64,000 nucleotides of DNA from Jeongeupia naejangsanensis (GTDB lineage: Bacteria > Pseudomonadota > Gammaproteobacteria > Burkholderiales > Chitinibacteraceae): positions 186,001 through 250,000 of the forward strand of contig NZ_JAESND010000001.1 of NCBI RefSeq assembly GCF_016865585.1. The letters are read 5' to 3'. This document shows, piece by piece, positions 49,685 to 59,740 of this stretch. The notes under the pieces were generated by a model that did not search any database, was not told the DNA's origin, and saw only the letters and a program-made list of their open reading frames with translations. How positions within the stretch are numbered: the stretch's first letter is position 1; the number at the start of each line of letters is the position of its first letter. The position numbers were made by a program, and so were the translations under genes.

Positions 49685-50701
49685 ATGCTCAGCGAACGCG
49701 CCCAACTCCTGCTTACCACGCTTGTCGAACGGTATATTGCCGATGGCCAACCGGTCGGCTCGAAGACCCTTTCGCAGGCCAGCGGCCTCGTCGTTAGTCC
49801 GGCGACGATCCGCAACGTCATGGCCGAACTCGAGGATCTCGGATTCATTGCCAGCCCGCACACGTCGGCCGGCCGGATTCCGACCGCGCGCGGTTACCGG
49901 TTTTTCGTCGATTCGCTGATGGTCATGCAGTCGCTGGACCGGCTCGAACGGCATGCGCCACCCGAGGTCGGCGGCCTGCCCAAGGGCAATCCGCAACGCT
50001 CGATCGCCGCCGCGTCGCAGCTGGTGTCACAGCTGACCCACTTCGCCGGCGTCGTCATGCTGCCCAAACGGCAGGAAGCCATCCTGACGCACATCGAGTT
50101 CCTGCAGCTCGGTGAAAACCGCGTCCTGCTGATTCTGGTCACCGCCGACGGCGACGTGCAGAACCGCATCCTGACCACGCAAACCGCCTATTCGCCCGCG
50201 CAGCTGACCGAAGCCGCCAACTTCCTCAACGCGCATTGCGCCGGCAAGACCTTCGGCCATTTGCGCGGCGTGGTCGAGGCCGAAGTGCATGCGCTGAAAG
50301 GCGAACTCGTCACCCTGCTCAACGCAGCAGCGCAAGACGCAATGGCCTCGCCCGGCAACGAGACGGTGCTGATCTCCGGCGAGCGCAACCTGCTCGACAG
50401 CGATGATCTGGCGTCCAATATGGGTCGGCTGCGTCAGTTGTTCGAGTTGTTCGATCGCAAGACTGCACTGCTGCAGCTGCTCGACGTCGGCAATCGCGCC
50501 GACGGCGTGCAGATCTACATCGGCGGCGAATCCGGGCTCGAGCCACTGGGCGACTGCTCGGTCATTACCGCACCGTACCGCACCAACGGCGAAATCGTCG
50601 GCACGCTGGGCGTCATCGGCCCGACCCGGATGGCGTACGAACGCGTCATCCCGATCGTCAATGTCACCGCCAAACTTTTGTCGAGTGCACTGTCACAATA
50701 A
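49685..50701 (+). CDS. hrcA: Heat-inducible transcription repressor HrcA
   Basis: A 338-residue repressor. The winged-helix region has VERYIADGQPVGSKTLSQAS, VSPATIRNVMAELEDLGFI and SPHTSAGRIPTARGYRFFVD, the HrcA hallmark. The C-terminal half is the GAF-like inserted dimerisation domain. It binds CIRCE elements ahead of chaperone genes with help from GroEL. No CIRCE (TTAGCACTC-N9-GAGTGCTAA) was seen within the window, so the targets lie elsewhere. Confidence 0.95.
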   Translation: MLSERAQLLLTTLVERYIADGQPVGSKTLSQASGLVVSPATIRNVMAELEDLGFIASPHTSAGRIPTARGYRFFVDSLMVMQSLDRLERHAPPEVGGLPKGNPQRSIAAASQLVSQLTHFAGVVMLPKRQEAILTHIEFLQLGENRVLLILVTADGDVQNRILTTQTAYSPAQLTEAANFLNAHCAGKTFGHLRGVVEAEVHALKGELVTLLNAAAQDAMASPGNETVLISGERNLLDSDDLASNMGRLRQLFELFDRKTALLQLLDVGNRADGVQIYIGGESGLEPLGDCSVITAPYRTNGEIVGTLGVIGPTRMAYERVIPIVNVTAKLLSSALSQ

Positions 50702-50742
50702 TTCCAGCACCCCCCTAGCCCGGCCCGCCGGTTGAGGACCTC

Positions 50743-51801
50743 ATGCGCATTACCCTGCTCAGCACCCTGCTCTCCTTCGCCCTTGTCGCACCGGCGGTTG
50801 CCGACGACGCCCTGATCACCCGTCCCGACGTCAAGCAGTACCTCGACGAAGTGGCTGCCAGCGAAAACCTGTCGCGCGACAAGCTCGACACCCTGTTTGC
50901 CAACGTTCAGCTCAAGCCGAACATCATCTCCATCCTCGATCGCCCGTCGACCAGCCGGCCGTGGTACCAGTTTCGCGGCAACTTCGTGAATCCGACGCGA
51001 ATCAAGGCTGGCGCGAAGTTCTGGCGCGCGCATGCCGATACGCTCGCTGCGGTATCGGCGCGCTATGGTGTTTCGCCCGAGGTGATCGTCGCCATTCTTG
51101 GCGCTGAAACCAATTACGGCAGCAATACCGGCAGTTTCCGGGTCATCGACGCACTGTCGACCGTTGCCTTCGACTATCCGCGCCGCGCCGACTTCTTCAG
51201 GAAGGAGCTGACGCAGTTCCTGCTGCTGGCACGCGAGGAAGGCGAGGATCCGCTGTCGTTCAAGGGCTCGTACGCCGGCGCGATGGGCTGGCCGCAGTTC
51301 ATGCCGTCGAGCTTCCGCCAGTACGCGGTCGACTGGAACGGCGATCACCATCGCGACATCTGGAACAACGCCGACGACGCAATCGCCAGCGTCGGCAACT
51401 ACCTGGCCGCGCACGGCTGGGAGAAAGGCGGCCCGACGATGGATGCCGTCAACGTGGACAGCGATCAGGTCGAAGCCTTGCTGGCGGACAAATTCAACCT
51501 GCACTACACCGTAGCCGAAATGCTGGCCAAGGGCATCGCACCGCTGACCGAGGTCGATCCGCAGCGCAAGGCGGTGCTGTTCGCACTCGATACCGAGCCG
51601 GACTTCACCCGCTACTACCTCGGCTATACCAACTTCTACGTCATCACCCGCTACAACAAGAGCACGCTGTACGCGAGCGCGGTGCTCGAGCTGGCCGACG
51701 GAATCAAGTCGGCCTATCTGAGTGGCGACGATGCAGGCGCGGCGCCGAAAAAGGCCGCGCCGGTCAAAAGCAGCGGCAGCTGGGGCAAGCCCAAGCCTTA
51801 G
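50743..51801 (+). CDS. mltB: Lytic murein transglycosylase B (MltB family)
   Basis: 352 residues. MRITLLSTLLSFALVAPAVA is a signal peptide without a lipobox, so this is a soluble periplasmic form rather than the E. coli lipoprotein. The catalytic Glu is in VAILGAETNYGSNTG (about residue 125), followed by SYAGAMGWPQFMPSSFRQYA and GGPTMDAV. It cleaves peptidoglycan to give 1,6-anhydro-muropeptides. The C-terminus is a basic Lys/Pro/Ala tail. GAGG precedes the ATG. It follows hrcA by 41 bp and may share its transcript. Confidence 0.93.
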   Translation: MRITLLSTLLSFALVAPAVADDALITRPDVKQYLDEVAASENLSRDKLDTLFANVQLKPNIISILDRPSTSRPWYQFRGNFVNPTRIKAGAKFWRAHADTLAAVSARYGVSPEVIVAILGAETNYGSNTGSFRVIDALSTVAFDYPRRADFFRKELTQFLLLAREEGEDPLSFKGSYAGAMGWPQFMPSSFRQYAVDWNGDHHRDIWNNADDAIASVGNYLAAHGWEKGGPTMDAVNVDSDQVEALLADKFNLHYTVAEMLAKGIAPLTEVDPQRKAVLFALDTEPDFTRYYLGYTNFYVITRYNKSTLYASAVLELADGIKSAYLSGDDAGAAPKKAAPVKSSGSWGKPKP

Positions 51802-51825
51802 TCTCGACAGTGAATCAGCCAATAA

Positions 51826-51853
51826 AAAATCGGCCCTGGATCGGGCCGATTTT
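51826..51853. terminator. Bidirectional terminator between mltB and the chemoreceptor gene
   Basis: AAAATCGGCCC (51826-51836) pairs with GGGCCGATTTT (51843-51853), a perfect 11-bp stem between convergent genes. Confidence 0.9.
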
Positions 51854-51875
51854 CATTCATGCCTGCTGCCGGCAC

Positions 51876-53495
51876 TCAGATTCGGTACTGCGCCGTCTCG
51901 CGCTGCATGTTCGAAGCCAGTTCGCCCAGCTGCTTGGCCGAGCTGTTGGTCTGCTCGGCAATCGCGCTGTTTTCCTCGGTCATCTGCGCAATACGTTCGA
52001 CCTGCTGGGCAATATTCGCGCTGGCCAAAGACTGTTCGCGCAGGGCGGCCGAGATGTCGTTGACCATCTGCACCGTCTGCCCCGCCTTGTCGCCGATCTG
52101 GCCGATCACGTCACGCGCGACATCGGCTTGCGCCACGCCGGTCTTGACCAGATCGACGGCCTGATTCATCCCGGCGACCGAGCGCTGCGCGCGCTCGCCC
52201 ACTGCCTCAATGATTTGCGAGATTTCCGCTGTCGAATTGGCTGTCCGCTCTGCCAGTTTGCGCACTTCGTCGGCGACGACGGCAAAGCCGCGTCCTTGCT
52301 CGCCGGCACGCGCTGCCTCGATGGCGGCGTTCAGCGCTAGCAGGTTGGTCTGGTCGGCGACATCGCGGATCACGCCAATGACCGACGAAATCCGCTGCGT
52401 CTGCTCTTCCAGCTCGGACAGCCGTGTCGCCGCTTCACCGACGCCCTGGGCGATCTGTTTGATTTCATCGACAGTGCGGCCGATCACCTCGCGTCCCTGC
52501 TGAACCAGCTGGCCCGATTCGCGCGCCAGATTGTGTGCTTCGCTGGCGCGATCGGAGACGTGGCTGATGCTCACCGTCATCTGCTCGACCGACGATGCCA
52601 TGCTCGCGGTCGCATCACTCTGGTAGTTGGCACTCTTGGCGACCTGACCCGATGCATCGGACAACTCGCCCGCCGAACCGGAGACGTCACCGGCTGCGCG
52701 CTGCAGCTGGCCCAGACTGCCATGGACACGATCCATCAGCCGGTTGAAGGCGGTGATGGCCTCGCCGACCTCGCCCTTGCCATCGGTCTTGGCGCGACGC
52801 TTGAAGTCGAGATCCTGCTCGACACCGCGAATCGCATCGCGCATGCCGTTGAGCGGTCCCACGATGGCACGGTAGCTGATCAGGCCGAAGACGCCGGCGC
52901 CAATCAGGCCCACCAACAGGCAGGCAGTTGACTGGAAGACCGCGCTATTGAAGGTTTCGGCTGCCGCCTTGACCTGCTTTTCGGACCACTCTTCGTTGTA
53001 TTTGGCGTGCGTATCGAGTGCGACGGCAACCCGCTGCGAATCGTCATAGCTCTTGGCCAGCAGCGCATTCGCTTCGTCACGCTGCGCCAGCCTCGATAGC
53101 GCCAGCGCCTTGTCCTGAATCTGCAGATAGTTCTGCATGCTCTCGCGGTCGGCCGCCAGCAAGCCGACGTCTTTTGCGTCATTGGCGTCGAGGACGTTCT
53201 TCTCGTAATCACCAAACGCCTGATTGATTTTGTCCTTGTAGCTCGAAATCCGCTTTTCGAGTTCGGCCTGGTCCTGCGTGCTCATTGAATTGAGATGCCG
53301 GAATGTTGTGACCCGCATCCGTTGAAAGGAAACGTTTGCTTCGTTCAAATACCGGAGACTGGGAATGACGTTCCGGTTGATTTCATCGATATGGTTATTG
53401 ATGCGATTCAATTGATAGATGCCAAGCCCGGAAAGCAAGGCCAGTACTGCTGCGAACGCCGCGATCAGTGCGATCAATCGTGTTTTAACTGTCAT
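51876..53495 (-). CDS. Methyl-accepting chemotaxis protein
   Basis: A 539-residue transmembrane chemoreceptor. TM1 is about residues 6-28 ([20 protein letters not shown]). The periplasmic region of about 160 residues is a four-helix bundle (4HB_MCP-like, with [20 protein letters not shown]). TM2 is near 190-210, followed by HAMP ([15 protein letters not shown]). The signalling tip is [20 protein letters not shown]. Acidic and Gln pairs suggest methylation sites, and the C-terminus lacks an NWETF tail. The ligand cannot be predicted. The ATG at 53495 is used; a GTG three codons upstream is possible. Confidence 0.93.
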   Translation of the reverse strand: MTVKTRLIALIAAFAAVLALLSGLGIYQLNRINNHIDEINRNVIPSLRYLNEANVSFQRMRVTTFRHLNSMSTQDQAELEKRISSYKDKINQAFGDYEKNVLDANDAKDVGLLAADRESMQNYLQIQDKALALSRLAQRDEANALLAKSYDDSQRVAVALDTHAKYNEEWSEKQVKAAAETFNSAVFQSTACLLVGLIGAGVFGLISYRAIVGPLNGMRDAIRGVEQDLDFKRRAKTDGKGEVGEAITAFNRLMDRVHGSLGQLQRAAGDVSGSAGELSDASGQVAKSANYQSDATASMASSVEQMTVSISHVSDRASEAHNLARESGQLVQQGREVIGRTVDEIKQIAQGVGEAATRLSELEEQTQRISSVIGVIRDVADQTNLLALNAAIEAARAGEQGRGFAVVADEVRKLAERTANSTAEISQIIEAVGERAQRSVAGMNQAVDLVKTGVAQADVARDVIGQIGDKAGQTVQMVNDISAALREQSLASANIAQQVERIAQMTEENSAIAEQTNSSAKQLGELASNMQRETAQYRI

Positions 53496-53616
53496 GGAAT
53501 CCACCCACTAGAATCAAGCTGCCTTAAAAGTATCTCGTATTATTCATGCAAGTATTATGTAATTGTTTTGCCCGCACTACTGCTTTTGCATGATATTAGG
53601 GATTGATGATGTGCGC

Positions 53617-53648
53617 AAAAAAAATGCCCCCGGAATGCGGGGGCATTT
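53617..53648 (-). terminator. Terminator downstream of sdaA
   Basis: AAATGCCCCC (53622-53631) pairs with GGGGGCATTT (53639-53648); on the minus strand a run of eight T ends it (53624-53617). Confidence 0.88.
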
Positions 53649-53680
53649 GTATTTCTGGCAATTCTTATATCAAGCTTAAA

Positions 53681-55051
53681 TCAACACGCTGGAATGCCGA
53701 CAGTCAATGCAAGACCACCCAAGGATGTTTCCTTGTATTTGTTTTGCATGTCCATGCCGGTCCGGTACATGGTGTCAATGACCTGATCAAGGCTGATCTT
53801 GTGGCGACCATCCTCGATGATGGCCAGCTGGGCGCACTTGATGGCTTTTTCCGCCGCCACGCCGTTACGTTCGACGCACGGAATCTGCACCAGCCCGCCA
53901 ACCGGGTCGCATGTCAGCCCGAGATGGTGCTCCATGGCGATTTCAGCGGCATTCTCGACTTGCGCCAGATTGCCGCCACTGACCGCGCAATAGCCGGCTG
54001 CAGCCATCGAACACGCGACGCCAACCTCCCCCTGACAGCCGACTTCGGCACCGGAAATCGAGGCGTTCATCTTGTACAGCATGCCGACCGCAGCGGCGGT
54101 GAGCAGGAAGTCGACAATGCCCTGATCGTTCGCCTGCGGATGGAAGTTGCGGTAGTACTGCAGCACCGACGGAATGATGCCGGCTGCGCCATTGGTCGGC
54201 GCAGTCACGATGCGCCCGCCCGCGGCGTTCTCTTCCGACACGGCAATCGCATACAGCATCGGCCAGAGCATCACGTCGGTCCGCCCGGCCAGCTGCAGCG
54301 AGACGATGCGGCGGAAAATGGCCGGCGCGCGACGCTTGACGCCGTAACCGCCCGGCAGATCCCCCTCCTGACGGCAGCCGCTCTCGACGCAATCCTTCAT
54401 GACTGCCGCGATTTCCAGCAAGCCGTTGCGGATCGTCGCCTCATCCTGCCAGGTCGTCTCATTGGCCATGACAATCTGGGCAATCGACTTGCCTTCACGC
54501 TCGCAGTGCGCCATCAGCTCTTGCGCATTGGCGAACGGATACGGCGGCGCAGCGCGCTCGCCGACCGGCAGGCCGAACTCGTCGTCCGTAACGATGAAGC
54601 CGCCACCAATCGAGTAAAACACCGTTTCGGCAATCAGCGCGCCGTCTGCGCTTCGGGCACGGCAACGCAAGCCGTTGGCGTGCCTGGGCAGGAATTCGTG
54701 CATGTGCAGCACGACATCCCGACGCCCATGGAACGGCACGGGCTGCGATCCGCCAAGCAGTAGCGTCGCGCCTTCCTGCATCAGCGCTTGCGCACGCGGC
54801 AGCACCGACGCCGGGTCGACGGTTCTGGGCTCCTTGCCCTCCAGGCCATTGAGCATCGCCTCGATGGTGCCGTGCCCCTTGCCGGTGAGTGCCAGCGAGC
54901 CGTACAGATCGATCGTGACGTGCGCGATCCGCGCGCGATCGGGATGGATCAGCAAACTGTCGGCAAAGCGTTTGGCGGCCAGCATCGGGCCGACGGTATG
55001 CGAGCTGGACGGCCCGATGCCGATTTTGAACATGTCAAAGACGCTGAGCAT
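53681..55051 (-). CDS. sdaA: L-serine ammonia-lyase, iron-sulphur dependent
   Basis: A 456-residue single-chain L-serine deaminase (E. coli SdaA 454). [20 protein letters not shown] opens the beta domain. The [4Fe-4S] cysteines are expected in [11 protein letters not shown] and [15 protein letters not shown]. It converts L-serine to pyruvate and ammonium; the cluster is oxygen-sensitive. GGAGC lies five bases before the chosen ATG. It is downstream of sdaC by 89 bp on the same strand, giving an uptake-plus-catabolism pair. Confidence 0.95.
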   Translation of the reverse strand: MLSVFDMFKIGIGPSSSHTVGPMLAAKRFADSLLIHPDRARIAHVTIDLYGSLALTGKGHGTIEAMLNGLEGKEPRTVDPASVLPRAQALMQEGATLLLGGSQPVPFHGRRDVVLHMHEFLPRHANGLRCRARSADGALIAETVFYSIGGGFIVTDDEFGLPVGERAAPPYPFANAQELMAHCEREGKSIAQIVMANETTWQDEATIRNGLLEIAAVMKDCVESGCRQEGDLPGGYGVKRRAPAIFRRIVSLQLAGRTDVMLWPMLYAIAVSEENAAGGRIVTAPTNGAAGIIPSVLQYYRNFHPQANDQGIVDFLLTAAAVGMLYKMNASISGAEVGCQGEVGVACSMAAAGYCAVSGGNLAQVENAAEIAMEHHLGLTCDPVGGLVQIPCVERNGVAAEKAIKCAQLAIIEDGRHKISLDQVIDTMYRTGMDMQNKYKETSLGGLALTVGIPAC

Positions 55052-55140
55052 GGCAAGCTCCGGTCGGGCAGGATCGCTACCCGGCAGCAGTATGGAATAA
55101 GGCCGCACGTGTAGCGCGGCCTGCATTCACGATCGCAGGA

Positions 55141-56376
55141 TCAGAGGTAGCTGCCGACGAAGTCGCCGGCGATCCCCACGAGGCCCATCACGAAGACGAA
55201 GCTGGCGAACGACGAGCGATAGATCGTCAGGCGCGGCACGCGCTTCATCAGCATCACTGGCATCAGGTAGGCATAAATCGCGATAATCGGTGCCGACAGC
55301 GCGCCGATGATCTTCAGGATCGGCGGGTTGTACACGGCGAGGAACCACAGGCCGATCATCATCAGCACGGTCACGACCATGTTGATGCGCTTCTTGTCGA
55401 GCTTCTCTTCGTCGGCCGGGCGACTCCAGGTCATCAGCCGGGTAATGATGCCGACCAGACCTTCGCGGGTACCGACGAAGTGGCCAAAGTACGAGCTGGC
55501 AATGGCAAGGAAGGCGATCAGCGGAATCATGTACTTGAGGAAGGGCTGCTGCACGGCCAGCGACAGCACGGTCAGGATGTCGACGTTCTTGGCTTGCGCC
55601 TCGGCCAGCATCGCCGGTGTCGTCGTCAGCAGCATCGACAGCACGAAGAACATCACGAACACCAGCAGGATCAGCGACGTCCACTTGATGATGCCATCAG
55701 TGCGCTTGACGGCCTCTTCAACCGGGTACTGCGCACGGTACGACGCGCCCAGTGTCGAGCACACCGGCGAAAAGTTCATCGCGAACACCAGCACCGGGAA
55801 CAGCAGCAGCAGGTTCTTCATCACGTCGCCACCTGTGGTCGGCGCGGTCACGACCGCACTGTTCCAGTACGGAATCATGTACAGCGACAGCACCGCCAGC
55901 AGGATGATCAGCGGGAAGGTGATGATCGACGTCACCCGCACCATGATTTTCTCGCCGGCGAGAATCACGCTGGTCAGGCCGACCAGCAGCAGGAAGGTCA
56001 GCACCGGGCGGGAGACTTCGCCGACACCCATCTGGTTGGTCAGGAACGACGAGACGATATTGGTGATCCCGGTCGCGTAGCCGACACAGATCGTGATGAT
56101 CGACAGGAAGTACAGCACCGACACGGCAAAGCCGACGTTGCGGCCCAGGTCATGCTCGACCGCGCCGACGATGTCGGTCGCCTTGCTGCACGACGCCACC
56201 ACCCGGGTGATGCCGCGGTGCGCGACATAGGTCACCGGGAAAATGATGGCGGTCAGAATCAGCGTCGGCCAGATGCCGCCGAGGCCGGCGCGAATCGGGA
56301 GGAAAAGAATTCCGGCGCCCACGGCGGTGCCAAAACACGTCAGCACCCACTCCCAATCTTTACGATCCAGTTTCAT
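55141..56376 (-). CDS. sdaC: Serine/threonine:H+ symporter of the HAAAP family (SdaC-like)
   Basis: A 411-residue inner-membrane permease with about eleven TM segments, beginning with FGTAVGAGILFLPIRAGLGG, the HAAAP/STP signature region. Its size and the adjacent sdaA point to serine import. The start MKLDRKDWEWVL at 56376 has AGGAGG five bases upstream. Its upstream region holds two adjoining inverted repeats that overlap the likely promoter. First gene of the sdaC-sdaA pair. Confidence 0.9.
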   Translation of the reverse strand: MKLDRKDWEWVLTCFGTAVGAGILFLPIRAGLGGIWPTLILTAIIFPVTYVAHRGITRVVASCSKATDIVGAVEHDLGRNVGFAVSVLYFLSIITICVGYATGITNIVSSFLTNQMGVGEVSRPVLTFLLLVGLTSVILAGEKIMVRVTSIITFPLIILLAVLSLYMIPYWNSAVVTAPTTGGDVMKNLLLLFPVLVFAMNFSPVCSTLGASYRAQYPVEEAVKRTDGIIKWTSLILLVFVMFFVLSMLLTTTPAMLAEAQAKNVDILTVLSLAVQQPFLKYMIPLIAFLAIASSYFGHFVGTREGLVGIITRLMTWSRPADEEKLDKKRINMVVTVLMMIGLWFLAVYNPPILKIIGALSAPIIAIYAYLMPVMLMKRVPRLTIYRSSFASFVFVMGLVGIAGDFVGSYL

Positions 56377-56537
56377 GCGACCCTCCTGAGGCCTGTTTTG
56401 TTGTTGGCGCGCGCGGGGTACCGCTGACGCCATGGCGACCTTTTTAAGGCCATCAGGAGGATGACGGTTGTGACTTAGTTACGCTGTCCGCACTTTCCCT
56501 TACGCGTTTTGAGCTGGAGCAAGGTAATCGTCCGACA

Positions 56538-56575
56538 TAAGACAATATAATTGTCTTAATTGTGCCGGTCACAAT
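56538..56575. promoter_or_regulatory. Two adjoining inverted repeats at the sdaC promoter
   Basis: IR-A: TAAGACAAT / ATTGTCTTA arms, 3-bp spacer (56538-56558). IR-B: ATTGTG / CACAAT arms, 5-bp spacer (56559-56575). On the minus strand a -35 (TTGTGA) falls in IR-B and a -10 (TATATT) in IR-A, 19 bp apart, so a protein bound here would control sdaC. IR-B touches the stop codon of the upstream ABC gene. Confidence 0.5.
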
Positions 56576-58356
56576 CAGGCCACGTGATCCGCCGGCTCCT
56601 CATGCTGCTGCAACGCCCACAGGCGGGCGTAGTGTCCGTTCTGGGCCAGCAGTTCAAGATGCCGTCCACGCTCGACAATCCGGCCGTCTTCCATGACCGC
56701 GATCTCGTCAGCGTCGGCAATCGTCGAGAGTCGATGCGCGATGATCAGCGTCGTGCGGTCCGCGGAGATGGCCTTGAGCTCGGCCTGGATGCCCTTTTCG
56801 GTTTTCGAGTCGAGCGCACTGGTGGCCTCGTCGAAAATCAGGATCGGCGGATTCTTCAGGATGGTCCGGGCAATCGCGACGCGCTGCTTTTCACCGCCGG
56901 AGAGCTTGAGTCCGCGCTCGCCCACCATGGTGTCGAAGCCTTCCGGCAGCTTTTCGATAAAGTCGTAGATGTGCGCTGCCCGTGCCGCCTCGATCACTTC
57001 TTCGCGGCTGGCGCCGGTTTTGCCGTAGGCAATGTTGTAGTAGATCGTGTCGTTGAACAGCACCGTGTCCTGAGGAACGATGCCGATGTGCGCACGCAGG
57101 CTTTCCTGCGTCATGTCGCGCAGGTCGATGCCGTTGATCGTGACGCGCCCCTGCCAGACGTCATAGAAGCGGTACAGCAGCCGCGACAGCGTCGATTTGC
57201 CGGCGCCGCTGGCGCCGACCACCGCAAGCGTTTTGCCGGCCGGAATCTCGAAGCTGACGTCGCGCAGGATCTGCCGGTTGCGCTCGTAGCCGAAGTCGAC
57301 CGATTCGAAGCGGATGGCAGCGCTGCTGGCCTGGAGCGTGCGCGCATCAGGCGTGTCCTTGACCTCGGCGTTCTGCCGCAGCAGCTTGAACATCTTTTCC
57401 ATGTCGGCGAGCGAGTGCTTGATCTCGCGGTAGACAAAACCGAGGAAGTTCAGCGGCGCGTACAGCTGCAGCAGGAAGGCGTTGACGAGCACCAAATCGC
57501 CCAGCGTCATCCGGCCGGTGACCACATCCCGGGAAGCCAGCCAGACCAGCGCAGTCACGCCGGAAGCGATGATGACGGCCTGCCCGGCGTTCAGCAGCGA
57601 CAGCGAGACCTGATTCTTGACCGATGCACTCTCCCACTTGGACAGGCTCCGGTCATAGCGCTCGGCCTCCCAGCGCTCGGCGTTGAAGTACTTGACGGTT
57701 TCGTAGTTCAGCAGGGCGTCGATCGCGCGGGTGTTGGCCTTCGAATCGAGTTCGTTCATCTGCCGGCGGAACGCCATGCGCCACTCGGTCACGCCAAGGG
57801 TGAAGCCGATGTAGATGACGATGGTGCCGAACGTGATCGCGGCGAAGTACCAGTCGTACTTCTTCAGCAGGATGATCGCCACCAGCGCGATTTCGACCAG
57901 CGTCGGCAGGATGTTGAACAGCATGAAGTTGAGCAGGAAGGCGATGCCCTTGGTGCCGCGATCGATGTCGCGACTCATGCCGCCGGTCTGCCGCTCAAGA
58001 TGGAAACGCAGGCTGAGCGCGCTGAGGTGTTCGAACACCTGCAGCGCGACACGCCGGATCGAACCCTGCGTTACCTTGGCGAACACCGCATCCCGTAGCT
58101 CGCCGAAGACTGACGAGCACATCCGCAAAGCACCGTAGGCGAACACCAGCGCGACCGGCATGACGATGATGCCCTTGCTGCCGTCGAGCGAATCGACAAT
58201 GTCCTTCAGGACCAGCGGCACGGCCACGTTGGCGAACTTGGCCGCAATCAGCAGGCTGAGCGCGATCACGACGCGATTCTTGTAGCGCCAGAGATAGGGA
58301 AACAGGGTGCGCAGCGTGTGCCAGTCGTTGCGCGGGGCGGAATCGGGAGTGGCCAT
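56575..58356 (-). CDS. Atm1/HMT1-type ABC exporter (fused membrane and ATPase domains)
   Basis: 593 residues. Six TM segments lie in residues 20-320 (VVIALSLLIAAKFANVAVPL first), with the Atm1-family stretch NYETVKYFNAERWEAERYDR. The ATPase has Walker A VVGASGAGKSTLSRLLY, signature LSGGEKQRVAIARTI, Walker B LIFDEATSALD and H-loop IAHRLSTI. Family members export glutathione-linked or sulphur-containing compounds and link to iron-sulphur assembly or metal tolerance. It works as a homodimer. It follows apaG on the same strand by 86 bp. The precise substrate is unknown. Confidence 0.92.
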   Translation of the reverse strand: MATPDSAPRNDWHTLRTLFPYLWRYKNRVVIALSLLIAAKFANVAVPLVLKDIVDSLDGSKGIIVMPVALVFAYGALRMCSSVFGELRDAVFAKVTQGSIRRVALQVFEHLSALSLRFHLERQTGGMSRDIDRGTKGIAFLLNFMLFNILPTLVEIALVAIILLKKYDWYFAAITFGTIVIYIGFTLGVTEWRMAFRRQMNELDSKANTRAIDALLNYETVKYFNAERWEAERYDRSLSKWESASVKNQVSLSLLNAGQAVIIASGVTALVWLASRDVVTGRMTLGDLVLVNAFLLQLYAPLNFLGFVYREIKHSLADMEKMFKLLRQNAEVKDTPDARTLQASSAAIRFESVDFGYERNRQILRDVSFEIPAGKTLAVVGASGAGKSTLSRLLYRFYDVWQGRVTINGIDLRDMTQESLRAHIGIVPQDTVLFNDTIYYNIAYGKTGASREEVIEAARAAHIYDFIEKLPEGFDTMVGERGLKLSGGEKQRVAIARTILKNPPILIFDEATSALDSKTEKGIQAELKAISADRTTLIIAHRLSTIADADEIAVMEDGRIVERGRHLELLAQNGHYARLWALQQHEEPADHVA

Positions 58357-58442
58357 GATGGTGTTCTTGTTCTACGGACGACAAGACCAGATGAGGCCTG
58401 AATCAGCGGATTACAAGCCCGGCCGCGGACGGGATCGGGCCA

Positions 58443-58826
58443 TCAGTGCAGTGTGCGCGGAATCGACAGTACGAACTCGGGAATATCGACATGGAACTCA
58501 GTGCCGTCCAGCGTACGCATCAGGTAGCTGCCACGCATGGTGCCCACCGGCGTTTCCAGCGTTGCGCCGCTCATGTATTCAAACGACTGGCCGGGCTCGA
58601 GCACCGGCTGTTCGCCCACCACACCCAGGCCGCGCACCTCCTGGATGCGGTCGGCCATGTCACGAATCACCCAGTGCCGGGAAACCAGCTGCGCAACCGC
58701 GTCGCCGTGGTTGGTGATGCGGATGTGATACGAAAAGACGAAGCGGCCTTCCTCTTCGTCCGACTGCTCGGCAACGAAGCTGGCGCGCGGCACCACGTCG
58801 ATCCTGAACTTGGGATTATCGCCCAT
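58443..58826 (-). CDS. apaG: ApaG protein
   Basis: A 127-residue protein (E. coli 125) of the ApaG/FBA fibronectin-like fold. Core segments are [29 protein letters not shown] and the pyrophosphate-like loop [14 protein letters not shown], ending in [15 protein letters not shown]. The biochemical role is unclear, and it is linked to cobalt/magnesium resistance in Salmonella. Nine upstream residues in the frame lack similarity. Divergent from rpe with about 100 bp between. Confidence 0.93.
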   Translation of the reverse strand: MGDNPKFRIDVVPRASFVAEQSDEEEGRFVFSYHIRITNHGDAVAQLVSRHWVIRDMADRIQEVRGLGVVGEQPVLEPGQSFEYMSGATLETPVGTMRGSYLMRTLDGTEFHVDIPEFVLSIPRTLH

Positions 58827-58926
58827 GCACGTTCCCCCATTGATGGAGGACAATCTTAACAGGCTGTCCCGGTCGTGGCAGGGTCAGCAAACGGTACAAT
58901 CTAGTCATTCGTCCTGGAGTTCGTCC

Positions 58927-59613
58927 ATGAGCCAGTTCCGCATTGCCCCGAGCATCCTGTCCGCCGACTTCGCCCGCCTCGGCGAAGAGATCAGCAACGT
59001 CATCGCCGCCGGTGCCGGCCTGATCCATTTCGACGTGATGGACAACCACTACGTTCCCAATCTGACGATCGGCCCGCTGGTTTGCGAGGCGATCAAGCCC
59101 TATGCAACCGTGCCGATCGATGTTCACCTGATGGTCAAACCAGTGGACCGCATCGTCCCCGACTTTGCCAAGGCCGGCGCCAACATCATCACCTTCCACC
59201 CGGAAGCCTCCGACCACATCGACCGGACGCTCGGCCTGATTCGCGAGCATGGCTGCCAGGCCGGGCTGGTTTTCAATCCGGCGACCTCGCTCGACCATCT
59301 CGACTACGTGCTGGACAAGGTCGACATGGTGTTGCTGATGTCGGTCAACCCGGGTTTTGGCGGCCAGGCCTTCATTCCGGCCATGCTCGACAAGGCCCGT
59401 GCCGCACGTGCCAAGCTTGATGCCTACAAGGAAAAAACCGGCCGGCACATCAATCTGGAAATCGATGGCGGCGTGAAGATCGACAATATCGGCGCGATTG
59501 CCGCAGCAGGCGTCGACACCTTTGTCGCCGGCTCTGCCGTCTTCGGCCATCCGGACTACAAGGCGGTGATCGACGCGATGCACGCCGAAATCGGCAAACA
59601 TTGTCAGCACTGA
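58927..59613 (+). CDS. rpe: Ribulose-phosphate 3-epimerase
   Basis: A 228-residue TIM-barrel enzyme (E. coli 225) interconverting ribulose-5-phosphate and xylulose-5-phosphate. The first catalytic Asp is in [16 protein letters not shown], the metal His in VHLMV and FHPEA, and the phosphate loop and second Asp in [14 protein letters not shown] and [11 protein letters not shown]. The ATG at 58927 has TGGAG upstream; the longer frame is not conserved. A terminator follows. Confidence 0.96.
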   Translation: MSQFRIAPSILSADFARLGEEISNVIAAGAGLIHFDVMDNHYVPNLTIGPLVCEAIKPYATVPIDVHLMVKPVDRIVPDFAKAGANIITFHPEASDHIDRTLGLIREHGCQAGLVFNPATSLDHLDYVLDKVDMVLLMSVNPGFGGQAFIPAMLDKARAARAKLDAYKEKTGRHINLEIDGGVKIDNIGAIAAAGVDTFVAGSAVFGHPDYKAVIDAMHAEIGKHCQH

Positions 59614-59632
59614 TACAAGCACGCACTCGGAC

Positions 59633-59656
59633 AAGCCGGCATTCGCCGGCTTTTTT
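59633..59656 (+). terminator. Terminator downstream of rpe
   Basis: AAGCCGGC (59633-59640) and GCCGGCTT with a 4-nt loop and six T (59651-59656). It separates rpe from the ynb operon, which therefore needs its own promoter in the next 84 bp. Confidence 0.88.
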
Positions 59657-59740
59657 ATTGCGCAGAAAAAATGAACGAGGAAAGTATTGCGAAAGTATGT
59701 CGGGGGTCGCACTATGCGCCATCACGTACCGCTCCTCGCC

